DNA of 41,019 bases from Anaerolineaceae bacterium (GTDB taxonomy: Bacteria; Chloroflexota; Anaerolineae; Anaerolineales; E44-bin32). Location of the stretch: NCBI GenBank assembly GCA_020350285.1, contig CP070708.1, positions 865,055 through 906,073 of the forward strand, in the 5' to 3' direction. The translations under genes and the position numbers were made by a program. The notes under the pieces are model-generated. The model did not search any database and was not told the origin of the DNA. It worked only from the letters and a program-made list of their open reading frames with translations. This document shows positions 34,590 to 41,019 of the stretch, one piece after another (within the stretch, counting starts at the first letter, position 1; every line of letters begins with the position of its first letter).

Positions 34590-36053
34590 ATGAAGAGAGC
34601 TCTACGCTGGTATGACTACATCACCGTCAACGTCTATTGGTTGGGCCTTTCAACCCTCTCACAAACCCTGACCCCACTCGTCTTCCCGTTGCTCGTCCAG
34701 GGTTTCGTCGGGGAAGAAACCAAAGGCACCTTCTTCGGAACACTCCGTCTCTGGTCGTTGATGATCGCTCTGCTGAGTCAGGCTTTTTGGGGGATGCTCT
34801 CCGACCACAGCACTTCCCGATGGGGACGCCGACGTCCCTTCATTTTCGGCGGGACGTTAGCCGACTTGGTCTTCATTATCGCCATCGGTTTCTCCGCTGG
34901 TCTTACAGGTATGAGCGGGTATTGGTTCGTGTTTGTTATGGCAATCCTGCTTCAGATCTCCTCCAACGCCGCTCACGGAGCCGAACAGGGTCTCATCCCT
35001 GATCTTATACCTGAGGATAAACGCGGTCGCTTCTCCAGCGTCAAGGCTGTCTTTGAGATCCCCCTCCCAGTGATCTTTGTCGCCTTCACCATCGGCCCCC
35101 TAATAGCAGAAGGGAAAATGTGGACCGGCATCATCATCGCGATGGCGATTCTTACATTGAGCATGTTGATCACCATGCTTGTACCCGAAGAGCCGCACCC
35201 TGATCCGCCCTCCAAGCTCAATTGGGCCCCCTTCTTGCGCCTATTTGTCATGACCGCTTTCTTTACCGCCATCATTATTGGCATGGGAGCATCCGTTAAG
35301 TGGCTAGGACGCCTCGTAGAGGGGATCGATGCCACCAGCTTGTTGCTGATCCTCATGGGAGGGGTCGGTCTTGTTACCATGGCCATCGCTATTGGGTTGG
35401 GGGTCTGGGCCAGCATCAGAATCAGCATCGGCGAGGCGGCCAAGGCTAATCCCTCATTTACCTGGTGGGTCATCAACCGGCTGGCGTTCCTGGTGGGGAC
35501 AACCAATCTCGCCGGATTCGCGGTGTACTTCCTGCAAGGACGCTTGGGTTATGCAGAGGAAGAAGCCGCAGAGCCGGCAAGTCAATTGATGATGATCGTG
35601 GGAGTCTTTATCTTGATCGCTGCTTTGTCAAGTGGTTGGCTATCCGACAAGTTCGGTCATAAGCGTTTAGTTGCGCTCAGCGGAATCATGGCCACAATGG
35701 GAACCCTGATCATCCTCCTCACGACCAACCTCAACATCATCTATGTCGGTGGTTGCTTCATAGGCCTAGCCGCCGGGCTCTTTTTCACCGCCAACTGGGC
35801 GTTAGGCACCGCATTGGTTCCCAAGCGTGAGGCGGGAAGGTACCTGGGCATCTCTAATCTGGCTGGTGCTGGAGCAGGAGCCGTTGGTGCGTACATCGGT
35901 GGACCGATCGCCGATTTTTTCACCGTCCACGTCCCAGAAATTCCAGGGCTGGGCTATGTCACTCTCTTTGCCATCTACGGTTTCCTCTTCATACTCTCTG
36001 TTTTCGCTCTTACGGGTGTGAAACCGGCGGAAATGGCACAGGTTGCGACATAA
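34590..36053 (+). CDS. MFS transporter, GPH/sugar-symporter-like
   Basis: 487 residues, 12 or more membrane segments. The loop WGMLSDHSTSRWGRRRPFIF resembles the GPH/sucrose symporter motif but lacks the Asp-Pro pair of MelB. The second half has SGWLSDKFGHKRLVALSG, the MFS motif between helices 8 and 9, and VPKREAGRYLGISNLAGAGAGAVGAYIGG. The substrate is unknown, probably a sugar or related solute. GGAGGAGGATGAG before the ATG is a good ribosome site. It is a paralogue only in fold of the symporter at 14137. Confidence 0.8.
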   Translation: MKRALRWYDYITVNVYWLGLSTLSQTLTPLVFPLLVQGFVGEETKGTFFGTLRLWSLMIALLSQAFWGMLSDHSTSRWGRRRPFIFGGTLADLVFIIAIGFSAGLTGMSGYWFVFVMAILLQISSNAAHGAEQGLIPDLIPEDKRGRFSSVKAVFEIPLPVIFVAFTIGPLIAEGKMWTGIIIAMAILTLSMLITMLVPEEPHPDPPSKLNWAPFLRLFVMTAFFTAIIIGMGASVKWLGRLVEGIDATSLLLILMGGVGLVTMAIAIGLGVWASIRISIGEAAKANPSFTWWVINRLAFLVGTTNLAGFAVYFLQGRLGYAEEEAAEPASQLMMIVGVFILIAALSSGWLSDKFGHKRLVALSGIMATMGTLIILLTTNLNIIYVGGCFIGLAAGLFFTANWALGTALVPKREAGRYLGISNLAGAGAGAVGAYIGGPIADFFTVHVPEIPGLGYVTLFAIYGFLFILSVFALTGVKPAEMAQVAT

Positions 36054-36220
36054 GCTACGGACCCATACGCTATGGAAGAAATTGCTCTTTACAGTTAGGG
36101 CAAATCAAGACCTACGAATGTGCGGAATTGCGTTGTACAATCAAGTCGTAGGAAATCAGAGGGACCGTTCGAGTCCCCCAGGCGTTACTGGTCAGCACCG
36201 ACGAGGAGAGGAGAAAGGCG

Positions 36221-36481
36221 ATGTCCAACGGAGAACGCATCGGTGAGGTGACCCATTTCTATAACAAGATCAGCGTCGCGGTGGTTAAGCTGAGCCAAGA
36301 CCTAACGGTCGGGGATTCGTTACACTTCCTCGGCCGACACACAGACTATCAACAGGAAATCACCTCCATGCAGATCGAACACCAACCTGTAACTGATGTG
36401 AAGGCGGGAGATGAAGTGGCCATCAAGGTCAAGCAGCGTGTGCGGCGCGGCGATTCGGTCTTCCGACTCACAGAGGAGTAG
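36221..36481 (+). CDS. EF-Tu domain 2-like small beta-barrel protein
   Basis: 86 residues. RIGEVTHFYNKISVAVVKLSQDLTVGDSLHFLG, then QEITSMQIEHQPVTDVKAGDEVAIKVKQRVRRGDSVFR, follows the strand pattern of translation-factor domain 2, with the GDxLxF and AGDEVAIKV turns. Stand-alone proteins of this kind occur in many bacteria and archaea; their partner (often a U32 peptidase-like or other RNA enzyme) is not adjacent here. GAGAGGAG (36206-36213) precedes the ATG by seven bases. Confidence 0.75.
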   Translation: MSNGERIGEVTHFYNKISVAVVKLSQDLTVGDSLHFLGRHTDYQQEITSMQIEHQPVTDVKAGDEVAIKVKQRVRRGDSVFRLTEE

Positions 36482-36904
36482 GGTTTTCAATCTCGTCGAG
36501 GTTTAATTAAGAACACAACAATCCCATCTTGAAATACGCCCCATCGTATGCATTAGGAGCTGCTGTGCCCAGCAATTCATTGCTGGGCGCGTTTCATCGA
36601 GTCTACTGCCTGGGCAATCCCCACACGAAGTGAACCTCTTGACAGAACTAAGGGCGACCGCTCGGTCGCCACCCATGAGGAACAAAATGTCATTCTGAGC
36701 GCTCCTTCGACAAGCTCGTTAATACCAACCCAACTCTCGACAGAAGCCTGAAGCCATGGATGATATTTTTCTGACCGAATCATCCTAAGAGAAATGCCCT
36801 TCTGGGCCCCTAAAACCTCTTGTTAACTACGAACCATTGTCGCCCACCTATGTTCATTGTATACTTCCTCCACACGATATTATCTCTCCAAGGATTTGTC
36901 CCTT
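36482..36904. other. Repeat-bearing gap upstream of dnaN
   Basis: It holds two hairpins: GCCCAGCAA/TTGCTGGGC (36567-36588, loop TTCA) and GGCGACC/GGTCGCC (36653-36670, loop GCTC). After them comes a mosaic of TCATTCTGAGCG joined to CTCCTTCGACAAGCTC (36690-36716). TATTAT at 36878-36883 is a possible dnaN -10, with TTGTAT only 15 bases upstream. No gene is seen. Confidence 0.6.
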
Positions 36905-38038
36905 ATGAAGGTTTCCTGCTTACAAGAGAACCTAGCCCGCGGTCTGAGCATCGTATCCCGGGCCGTCGCCCCGCGGAGCACGCTACCGGTCCTGGGGAAT
37001 GTGCTCTTAGCCGCAGAGGATGGCCAACTACGTCTCTCAGCTACCAACCTAGAGTTGGGGATCACTTGCTGGATCGGAGCTAAGATCAAAGAGGAAGGCT
37101 CCACTACAGTCCCGGCACGGACCTTTGTCGATTTGGTTAACACACTACCGAACGACCAAGTCGATATGGATCTCACCGTACGTACCCAAACGCTGAATGT
37201 GCGCTGCGGCGCGTTCAACAACGACATCAAGTGCATCGACGCCCAAGAGTTTCCGCCATTACCTCCCTCCGATCTGGATGATGGATTGACCCTCAACGTC
37301 GAGGACCTGCGTGAGATGATCCACCAGGTCACCTTCGCCGCATCCAGCGACGATGCCCGACCGGTGCTCACTGGCGTACTGGTCGATGTCAACGGCGGTG
37401 AGATGACTTTCGCTGCCGCCGATGGCTTTCGGCTTTCCGTCCGTTCGGCTCATCTCTCCACCCCCTCTGCCGGGCCGATCCGAGCCATCATTCCCGCCCG
37501 TGCGCTTTCTGAACTTGGCCGGGTCATTGCTGACGGCGAGGAAACACTCACCATGTCTATGCCCCCAAATCGAGGGCAGGTGATCTTCCGGGCCAAGAAC
37601 CTCGAAGTGGTCTCACAACTCATTGAAGGCACCTTTCCCGACTACGAGGGGATCATTCCAACCAGCTATACCACACGCAGCGTCCTTTCCACTGGATCGT
37701 TCCTCAAAGCCTGCAGAGCGGCCGATATTTTCGCTCGCGAGGCGGCTCACTCCGCTCGACTGCGCATCAATCCAGGAAGCGAGTTGGAACCAGGTACCGT
37801 CGAGGTCTCCGCCACCGCAGCCGAGACCGGATCTAACGAGACCATCGTCGACGGCACGATCGAGGGTGAAACCATTGAGATCGCCTTCAACGTGCGATTC
37901 TTGGTCGAGGTCCTAAACGTGGTTTCTACACCTAATGTCGCGCTGGAAACCACCGGTTCTACCTCTCCCGGCGTGATCCGTCCTGTGGGAAGCGAAGGCT
38001 TTCTGCATGTCATCATGCCCATGCAACTGGGCCGCTGA
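36905..38038 (+). CDS. dnaN: DNA polymerase III sliding clamp, beta subunit
   Basis: 377 residues, three clamp domains. MKVSCLQENLARGLSIVSRAVAPRSTLPVLGNVLLAAEDG is a typical N-terminus. Domain 2 has SDDARPVLTGVLVDVNGGEMTFAAADGFRLSVR, and the linker to domain 3 has EGTFPDYEGIIPTSY. The protein ends HVIMPMQL, close to the usual MPMR(L/V). It forms the ring that tethers DNA polymerase. The ATG at 36905 is used, with AAGGA at 36890-36894; an upstream in-frame TTG is rejected. dnaA and recF are not adjacent, so dnaN here is outside the classic origin cluster. Confidence 0.94.
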   Translation: MKVSCLQENLARGLSIVSRAVAPRSTLPVLGNVLLAAEDGQLRLSATNLELGITCWIGAKIKEEGSTTVPARTFVDLVNTLPNDQVDMDLTVRTQTLNVRCGAFNNDIKCIDAQEFPPLPPSDLDDGLTLNVEDLREMIHQVTFAASSDDARPVLTGVLVDVNGGEMTFAAADGFRLSVRSAHLSTPSAGPIRAIIPARALSELGRVIADGEETLTMSMPPNRGQVIFRAKNLEVVSQLIEGTFPDYEGIIPTSYTTRSVLSTGSFLKACRAADIFAREAAHSARLRINPGSELEPGTVEVSATAAETGSNETIVDGTIEGETIEIAFNVRFLVEVLNVVSTPNVALETTGSTSPGVIRPVGSEGFLHVIMPMQLGR

Positions 38039-38088
38039 CCATTTAAGCTGCCCCAATTCCTCTCAAACTAACCTATAGCTTGGCTTCA

Positions 38089-38113
38089 GCACCATGCTCC
38101 ATGGTGCATTTTT
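38089..38113 (+). terminator. Rho-independent terminator of dnaN
   Basis: GCACCATG, loop CTC, CATGGTGC, then ATTTTT: an 8-bp perfect stem and T-run 50 bases after the dnaN stop, between convergent genes. Confidence 0.75.
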
Positions 38114-38218
38114 AGAACCATCAACCAAACGACATGGGAGCCCAGCCCATACCGTAATGCTTGAATTTAACTCAAACCTTAGGGGGCAAACAGCTAGATC
38201 TGACCTACTTGCGAATAA

Positions 38219-38899
38219 TCACAACCACCAGGAGAAGGGGCGTTCGTCGGAATCCCAGCCGTGCTCACCGACCAGAGGGACAAAAGCCACTGGTGCTACC
38301 CGGTCGCGGCGGAAATCGTCCCCCTGGCGCTCCCAGCACTCGAGTATCTGTCCCGCCTGCTCTCCCACGGGTAGGACCAAGCGGCCCCCATCAGCTAATT
38401 GTTCTTTCAGAGGAACTGGCACCCTCGGTGCCGCGGCGGTGACCATAATGCCTTCAAAGGGAGCGTGTTCAGGTAAACCTTGTGAGCCATCAGCGACCAA
38501 AACCTCAACGTTATCAACCTTTAGCGCACGCAGGATTCCCCTGGCGTGCTCCGCCAATTCTGGAATCCGCTCCAAGCTGTAAACGCGTTTCGCTAAACGA
38601 CCTAAGATGGCCGCCTGATAACCCGACCCTGTCCCCACCTCAAGCACGGTCTCGTCGCCATCCAGATCGAGGAGCTCGGTCATCAGGGCAACGATGAAAG
38701 GTTGTGAGATAGTTTGTCGATGGCCAATCGGAAGGGGGGCATCAGCGTAGGCCAGGTGCCTGTTCTCTGACGGTACAAAAACATGACGCGGGATCGTAGC
38801 CATCGCTTCGAGGACACGTTCATCCTTGATGCCTCGACTACGAATCTGATTTTCGACCATACGCTCACGTTCGTGTGTGAGCTCTTCACTCTCCTTCAT
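38219..38899 (-). CDS. pcm: Protein-L-isoaspartate O-methyltransferase
   Basis: 226 residues. It repairs isoaspartyl residues in aged proteins with S-adenosylmethionine. Seen: MVENQIRSRGIKDERVLEAM, RHVFVP, the substrate loop GHRQTISQP at 59-67, motif I VLEVGTGSGYQ at 85-95, then VEVLVADGSQGLPEHAPFEGIMVTAAAP and GGRLVLPVG. All are characteristic of Pcm. A G-rich tract precedes the ATG. It is convergent with dnaN. Confidence 0.93.
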   Translation of the reverse strand: MKESEELTHERERMVENQIRSRGIKDERVLEAMATIPRHVFVPSENRHLAYADAPLPIGHRQTISQPFIVALMTELLDLDGDETVLEVGTGSGYQAAILGRLAKRVYSLERIPELAEHARGILRALKVDNVEVLVADGSQGLPEHAPFEGIMVTAAAPRVPVPLKEQLADGGRLVLPVGEQAGQILECWERQGDDFRRDRVAPVAFVPLVGEHGWDSDERPFSWWL

Positions 38900-39026
38900 G
38901 AACCCCCGTCTCGATTATACGACTTTCTAAAGACGTGGGAAAAGGTGACTTTTTAACCGAAGCGCAATTTCAATCAATGTTGAGACATCTCATCCGCTGC
39001 CGCATCCCTTAATGTAGGTGTTGAAA

Positions 39027-39044
39027 CGCAGGCTAAAGCCTGCG
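39027..39044. repeat. CGCAGGCT dyad
   Basis: CGCAGGCT, AA, AGCCTGCG: a perfect 8-bp stem, ten bases before the next dyad. Confidence 0.65.
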
Positions 39045-39053
39045 GCTACAGAC

Positions 39054-39086
39054 ACCTCCCCGCGAGCTTAAAGCTCGCGGGGAGGT
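39054..39086. repeat. CTCCCCGCGAGCTT dyad, copy 2 (perfect)
   Basis: Arms ACCTCCCCGCGAGCTT (39054-39069) and AAGCTCGCGGGGAGGT (39071-39086) pair perfectly around one base. It is the same family as 1507-1539. It stands just downstream of the oxidoreductase gene that ends at 39124 on the minus strand and could stop its transcript, though no T-run follows. Confidence 0.8.
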
Positions 39087-39123
39087 CATTTGATAACCTG
39101 CGTCTTGTGGATTGCGCCTTATA

Positions 39124-39771
39124 TCATCCCCGTACCAGACGCTGTTCCTTCCAGATGTCGGCTTCGTTGTGATAACCGGCTTGCTCCCAAAATCCGAGGC
39201 GGTCTTGTGCCATAAACTCCAGTCCGCGCAGCCATTTCCCGCCTTTCCAAAGGTAGACATCCTTTAGGTCCCTGCGACTGGGGATGGCGCCCACCACGCC
39301 GCGCAATGGGTAACCGTGGTCGAGTGTAAGGGGCTCCCCATTGAAGTGCGTTGCCATGAGAAAATTATCGGAGAGCGCTACTTCGATCGGCAGGTTGGTG
39401 GTAAAACCGTGCTCACAGTGCTGCAACACAAAGGAAGCCGTCGATTTGAGTTTGATCAGCCCCTCGTCGATCAAGCTTCGCAATGATACCCCCTCCCATG
39501 TGGTGTCGAACTTGCTCCAGCGGGTAACACAATGGATATCCATTTGGACTTCAGTGCGAGGGAGTTCTGAAAACGCTTCCCAAGTCCAGGTTACTTCTTC
39601 CTCCACCTCTCCCCAAACCCGGAAATCCCATGTGGCCAAATCGATCGACGGTACGGGACCGTAGTGAAGCACGGGGAACTTAAGGGTCAGGGACTGCCCG
39701 GGAGGCATACGACCCTCTTGGCGCATCTTATCTTCTTCTTTTTTGCGACGCTTAACTTCATCAAACATCAT
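39124..39771 (-). CDS. Sulfite-oxidase-fold molybdopterin oxidoreductase (YuiH-like)
   Basis: 215 residues. The core domain of sulfite oxidase/YedY is seen as FRVWGEVEEEVTWTWEAFSELPRTEVQMDIHCVTRWSK in pieces: DIHCVTRWS holds Cys81, the predicted Mo ligand. TTWEGVSLRSLID, HGFTTNLPIEVAL and the later DHGYPLRGVVGAI loop follow. There is no signal peptide or haem domain, so it should act in the cytoplasm with an unknown donor. The start is the ATG at 39771, six bases after GGAG; a TTG at 39783 is rejected. It is divergent from the Memo-like gene. Confidence 0.85.
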   Translation of the reverse strand: MMFDEVKRRKKEEDKMRQEGRMPPGQSLTLKFPVLHYGPVPSIDLATWDFRVWGEVEEEVTWTWEAFSELPRTEVQMDIHCVTRWSKFDTTWEGVSLRSLIDEGLIKLKSTASFVLQHCEHGFTTNLPIEVALSDNFLMATHFNGEPLTLDHGYPLRGVVGAIPSRRDLKDVYLWKGGKWLRGLEFMAQDRLGFWEQAGYHNEADIWKEQRLVRG

Positions 39772-39864
39772 CCAATTCTCCAATGTAAGTACGGCGAATT
39801 ATATCAGTCCTCTTATAGGTAAAATTACCTTGATCAGTGCACCAGGATATGCGAAGATGGGCTT

Positions 39865-40027
39865 CAGATGTCAGTAGTCAGATATCAGTAGTCAGACTTA
39901 AGACATCTTAGCAATTAGCTATCAGCGCTCAGTAGTCAGCAACCAAAAGTATATCGGTTTTAATTCGGATATCGGACTCAAAGAAAGTATTGAAGTCTGA
40001 GTACTGACTACTGACGTCTGACTACTG
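39865..40027. repeat. Inverted heptad array D3
   Basis: Five CAGNNNT heptads (39865-39899) are followed by a nine-base break and five more units in register (39909-39943). At 39993-40027 there are five ANNNCTG heptads. The outer arms pair over about 28 bases (39871-39899 with 39993-40028), with two mismatches and one extra heptad on the right. The element fills the divergent gap and ends 13 bases before the Memo-like gene. Confidence 0.88.
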
Positions 40028-40040
40028 AGAAGGTAACGCC

Positions 40041-40916
40041 ATGAAACGTGATCTTCCGGATTTCAAAACTCAGACGATCAGCGAACATGCCCGATTAGGG
40101 ACAGAAGGTGCTGTTCATCTCCTTGATGCCGGGCGAACCTGGAACCTCGCCCCCGCCTTACAAGCTGGCGGATGTGTGATTTTCCCTCACGCTGGATTGG
40201 AGGTATGCGGACACCAGATCGCCGCGGCAGTCCATGCCTGCTTAGATTGCGGAGCTGAACGTGTATTGGTCATCGGCGTACTTCACGCGCTAACACAAGA
40301 GTTAGAAGATGCGCGAGTGCGCGTCGCCCAAGGGTCGGATGTCACCCAGGAGCCGAGTTGGGGCATTCAGGGACCAGGGTTGGATGGTCGAGAGGATTGG
40401 CGTGATGAGTTCTCGCTGTTGAATTTCTTGTTTCTGTGGGAGGAAGAGACGAAACGACGAGGCATCCCTGGACCGGAGTTGGTGATACGTTACCCCTACT
40501 TGGCTGGTGGACGACCTGATATCTTACCTGGAATAGAGGAGGTGCAGGACATCGTTCGCAATGCGGTTGTCGTCGCCACGGCGGACCCATTTCATCATGG
40601 CATCGGGTACGGTGATCCACCTGAAGAATCCCTGGCGCCGGAGGAGGGAGGATTAGTTCTGGCGCGCCGGCGTATTGAAGAGGGGTTGGAACTGCTTCGT
40701 GTGGGAGATTATTGGGGCTACAACCAACATTGCGTGGATGCGAAAAGCGATGCCCGTGATGCGGGCCAAGTGCTTCGGTTTCTGCTTGGGCCGCTGGAGG
40801 GCAAAATTCTCGATATCGTCTCGGACGACATGACGGAGCCTTACAACAAACCCGCACCGACGTGGGTTGCCGGCGCGCTAATTGAAATGCTACCTACAGT
40901 AGTCAGTAATCAGTAG
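40041..40916 (+). CDS. Memo-family protein
   Basis: 291 residues. The metal-site residues of human MEMO1 (H49, H81, H192, C244) have counterparts: H50 in FPHAGLEVCGHQ, H82 in VIGVLHAL, D182 and H185 in ADPFHHG, and probably C231. The family relates to extradiol dioxygenases; its bacterial job is unknown, and it often travels with AMMECR1 and radical SAM genes, not seen here. GAGAAGG precedes the ATG. The C-terminal VVSNQ and stop codon are encoded by heptad array D4. Confidence 0.72.
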   Translation: MKRDLPDFKTQTISEHARLGTEGAVHLLDAGRTWNLAPALQAGGCVIFPHAGLEVCGHQIAAAVHACLDCGAERVLVIGVLHALTQELEDARVRVAQGSDVTQEPSWGIQGPGLDGREDWRDEFSLLNFLFLWEEETKRRGIPGPELVIRYPYLAGGRPDILPGIEEVQDIVRNAVVVATADPFHHGIGYGDPPEESLAPEEGGLVLARRRIEEGLELLRVGDYWGYNQHCVDAKSDARDAGQVLRFLLGPLEGKILDIVSDDMTEPYNKPAPTWVAGALIEMLPTVVSNQ

Positions 40917-40948
40917 TCTGACTACTGACATCTGACTACTGACTACTG
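40897..40948. repeat. Inverted heptad array D4
   Basis: Three CAGNNNT heptads, the triplet CTG, then four ANNNCTG heptads, all in register. CAGTAGTCAG and CAGTAGT pair with ACTACTG and CTGACTACTG across one 4x4 internal loop. The stop of the Memo-like gene (40914-40916) lies in the third heptad. Confidence 0.9.
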
Positions 40949-40964
40949 AAAAAGGAAAGAAGAC

Positions 40965-41019
40965 GTGGAAATCCTCAGCGTAGACGCTGACAATATCGAG
41001 CGGCTTGGCTTCTTCTGCT
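40965..41019 (+). CDS. Start of a gene cut by the window edge
   Basis: GTG with AAAGGA eight bases upstream opens a frame reading (M)EILSVDADNIERLGFFC to the edge. The opening looks like a GNAT-type N-acetyltransferase N-terminus, but 18 residues are too few to be sure. Confidence 0.5.
   Translation, partial: MEILSVDADNIERLGFFC

Noticed and set aside
36161-36177. T-arm-like hairpin GGGAC CGTTCGA GTCCC suggesting a tRNA
   Set aside because: The loop is out of register for a TPsiC loop. There is no acceptor or anticodon stem around it; the CCTACGA/TCGTAGG pair upstream (36111-36152) is too close together to be an acceptor stem.
36905-38038. dnaN as a sign of the replication origin
   Set aside because: No dnaA, recF or gyrB is adjacent, and I see no DnaA-box cluster in the flanking gaps.
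39124-39771. Exported MsrP (YedY) of a periplasmic repair system
   Set aside because: There is no twin-arginine signal peptide and no MsrQ membrane partner gene.

Overview
The window reads as a single-species chromosomal segment of a free-living bacterium with moderate GC. The mix of gene families and the very dense small palindromic and short-period repeats between genes fit a Chloroflexota (Anaerolineae-like) genome. That placement is inference, because there is no rRNA or other phylogenetic marker here. I found no tRNA, rRNA, CRISPR array, prophage or intact insertion sequence. About 40 protein genes are supported, most on the + strand. The exceptions are a lipoprotein gene (1661-3010), a GNAT/GPH-symporter pair (13016-15501), pcm (38219-38899) and a molybdopterin oxidoreductase (39124-39771).

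Layout. 1-3010: the 3' part of a divergent FtsH-type AAA+ zinc protease, convergent with a beta-propeller lipoprotein. 3273-9906: DegV, a TrmO-like tRNA methyltransferase, a saccharopine-dehydrogenase-like reductase, a cation diffusion facilitator with three tandem C-terminal domains, a ZIP metal transporter, an isoprenylcysteine-type methyltransferase and a conserved unknown. 10048-12966: MetF, a beta-keto acid cleavage enzyme (DUF849) and a cysteine-synthase-like PLP enzyme. 13016-18966: GNAT plus GPH symporter (4-nt overlap), two DinB-fold proteins, a small lipoprotein and an MFS transporter. 19177-25404: PhzF, an MBL hydrolase, a HAD phosphatase, an ATC-hydrolase-like protein, a YbaK-type tRNA editing protein and the two E1 subunits of a 2-oxoacid dehydrogenase. 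25548-28119: a compact macro-domain / TrmH-family methyltransferase / DUF711 operon with 4-nt overlaps. 28539-38899: a UvrD/PcrA helicase, GalE, endonuclease III, a small membrane protein, a UPF0173 hydrolase, an MFS/GPH-type transporter, a tiny EF-Tu-domain-2-like protein, DnaN and Pcm. 39124-41019: a sulfite-oxidase-fold protein, a Memo-like protein and the start of another gene.

The least ordinary material is between the genes. Five elements (18967, 19961, 30725, 39865, 40897) are inverted arrays built from a strict 7-bp (or 8-bp) word with fixed and variable positions. Four of the five touch or overlap the stop codon of the gene before them, and two of them encode that gene's last residues. 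A second group consists of perfect dyads, GTAGGGGC-core-GCCCCTAC, with exchangeable cores; three stand in tandem at 28224-28385. Further families are CTCCCCGCGAGCTT dyads, CCCTCTCCCC dyads, and the CTTCGACA-GGCTCAG family. Together they fill most of the longer gaps and in places supply stop codons, a Shine-Dalgarno sequence or terminator-like hairpins.
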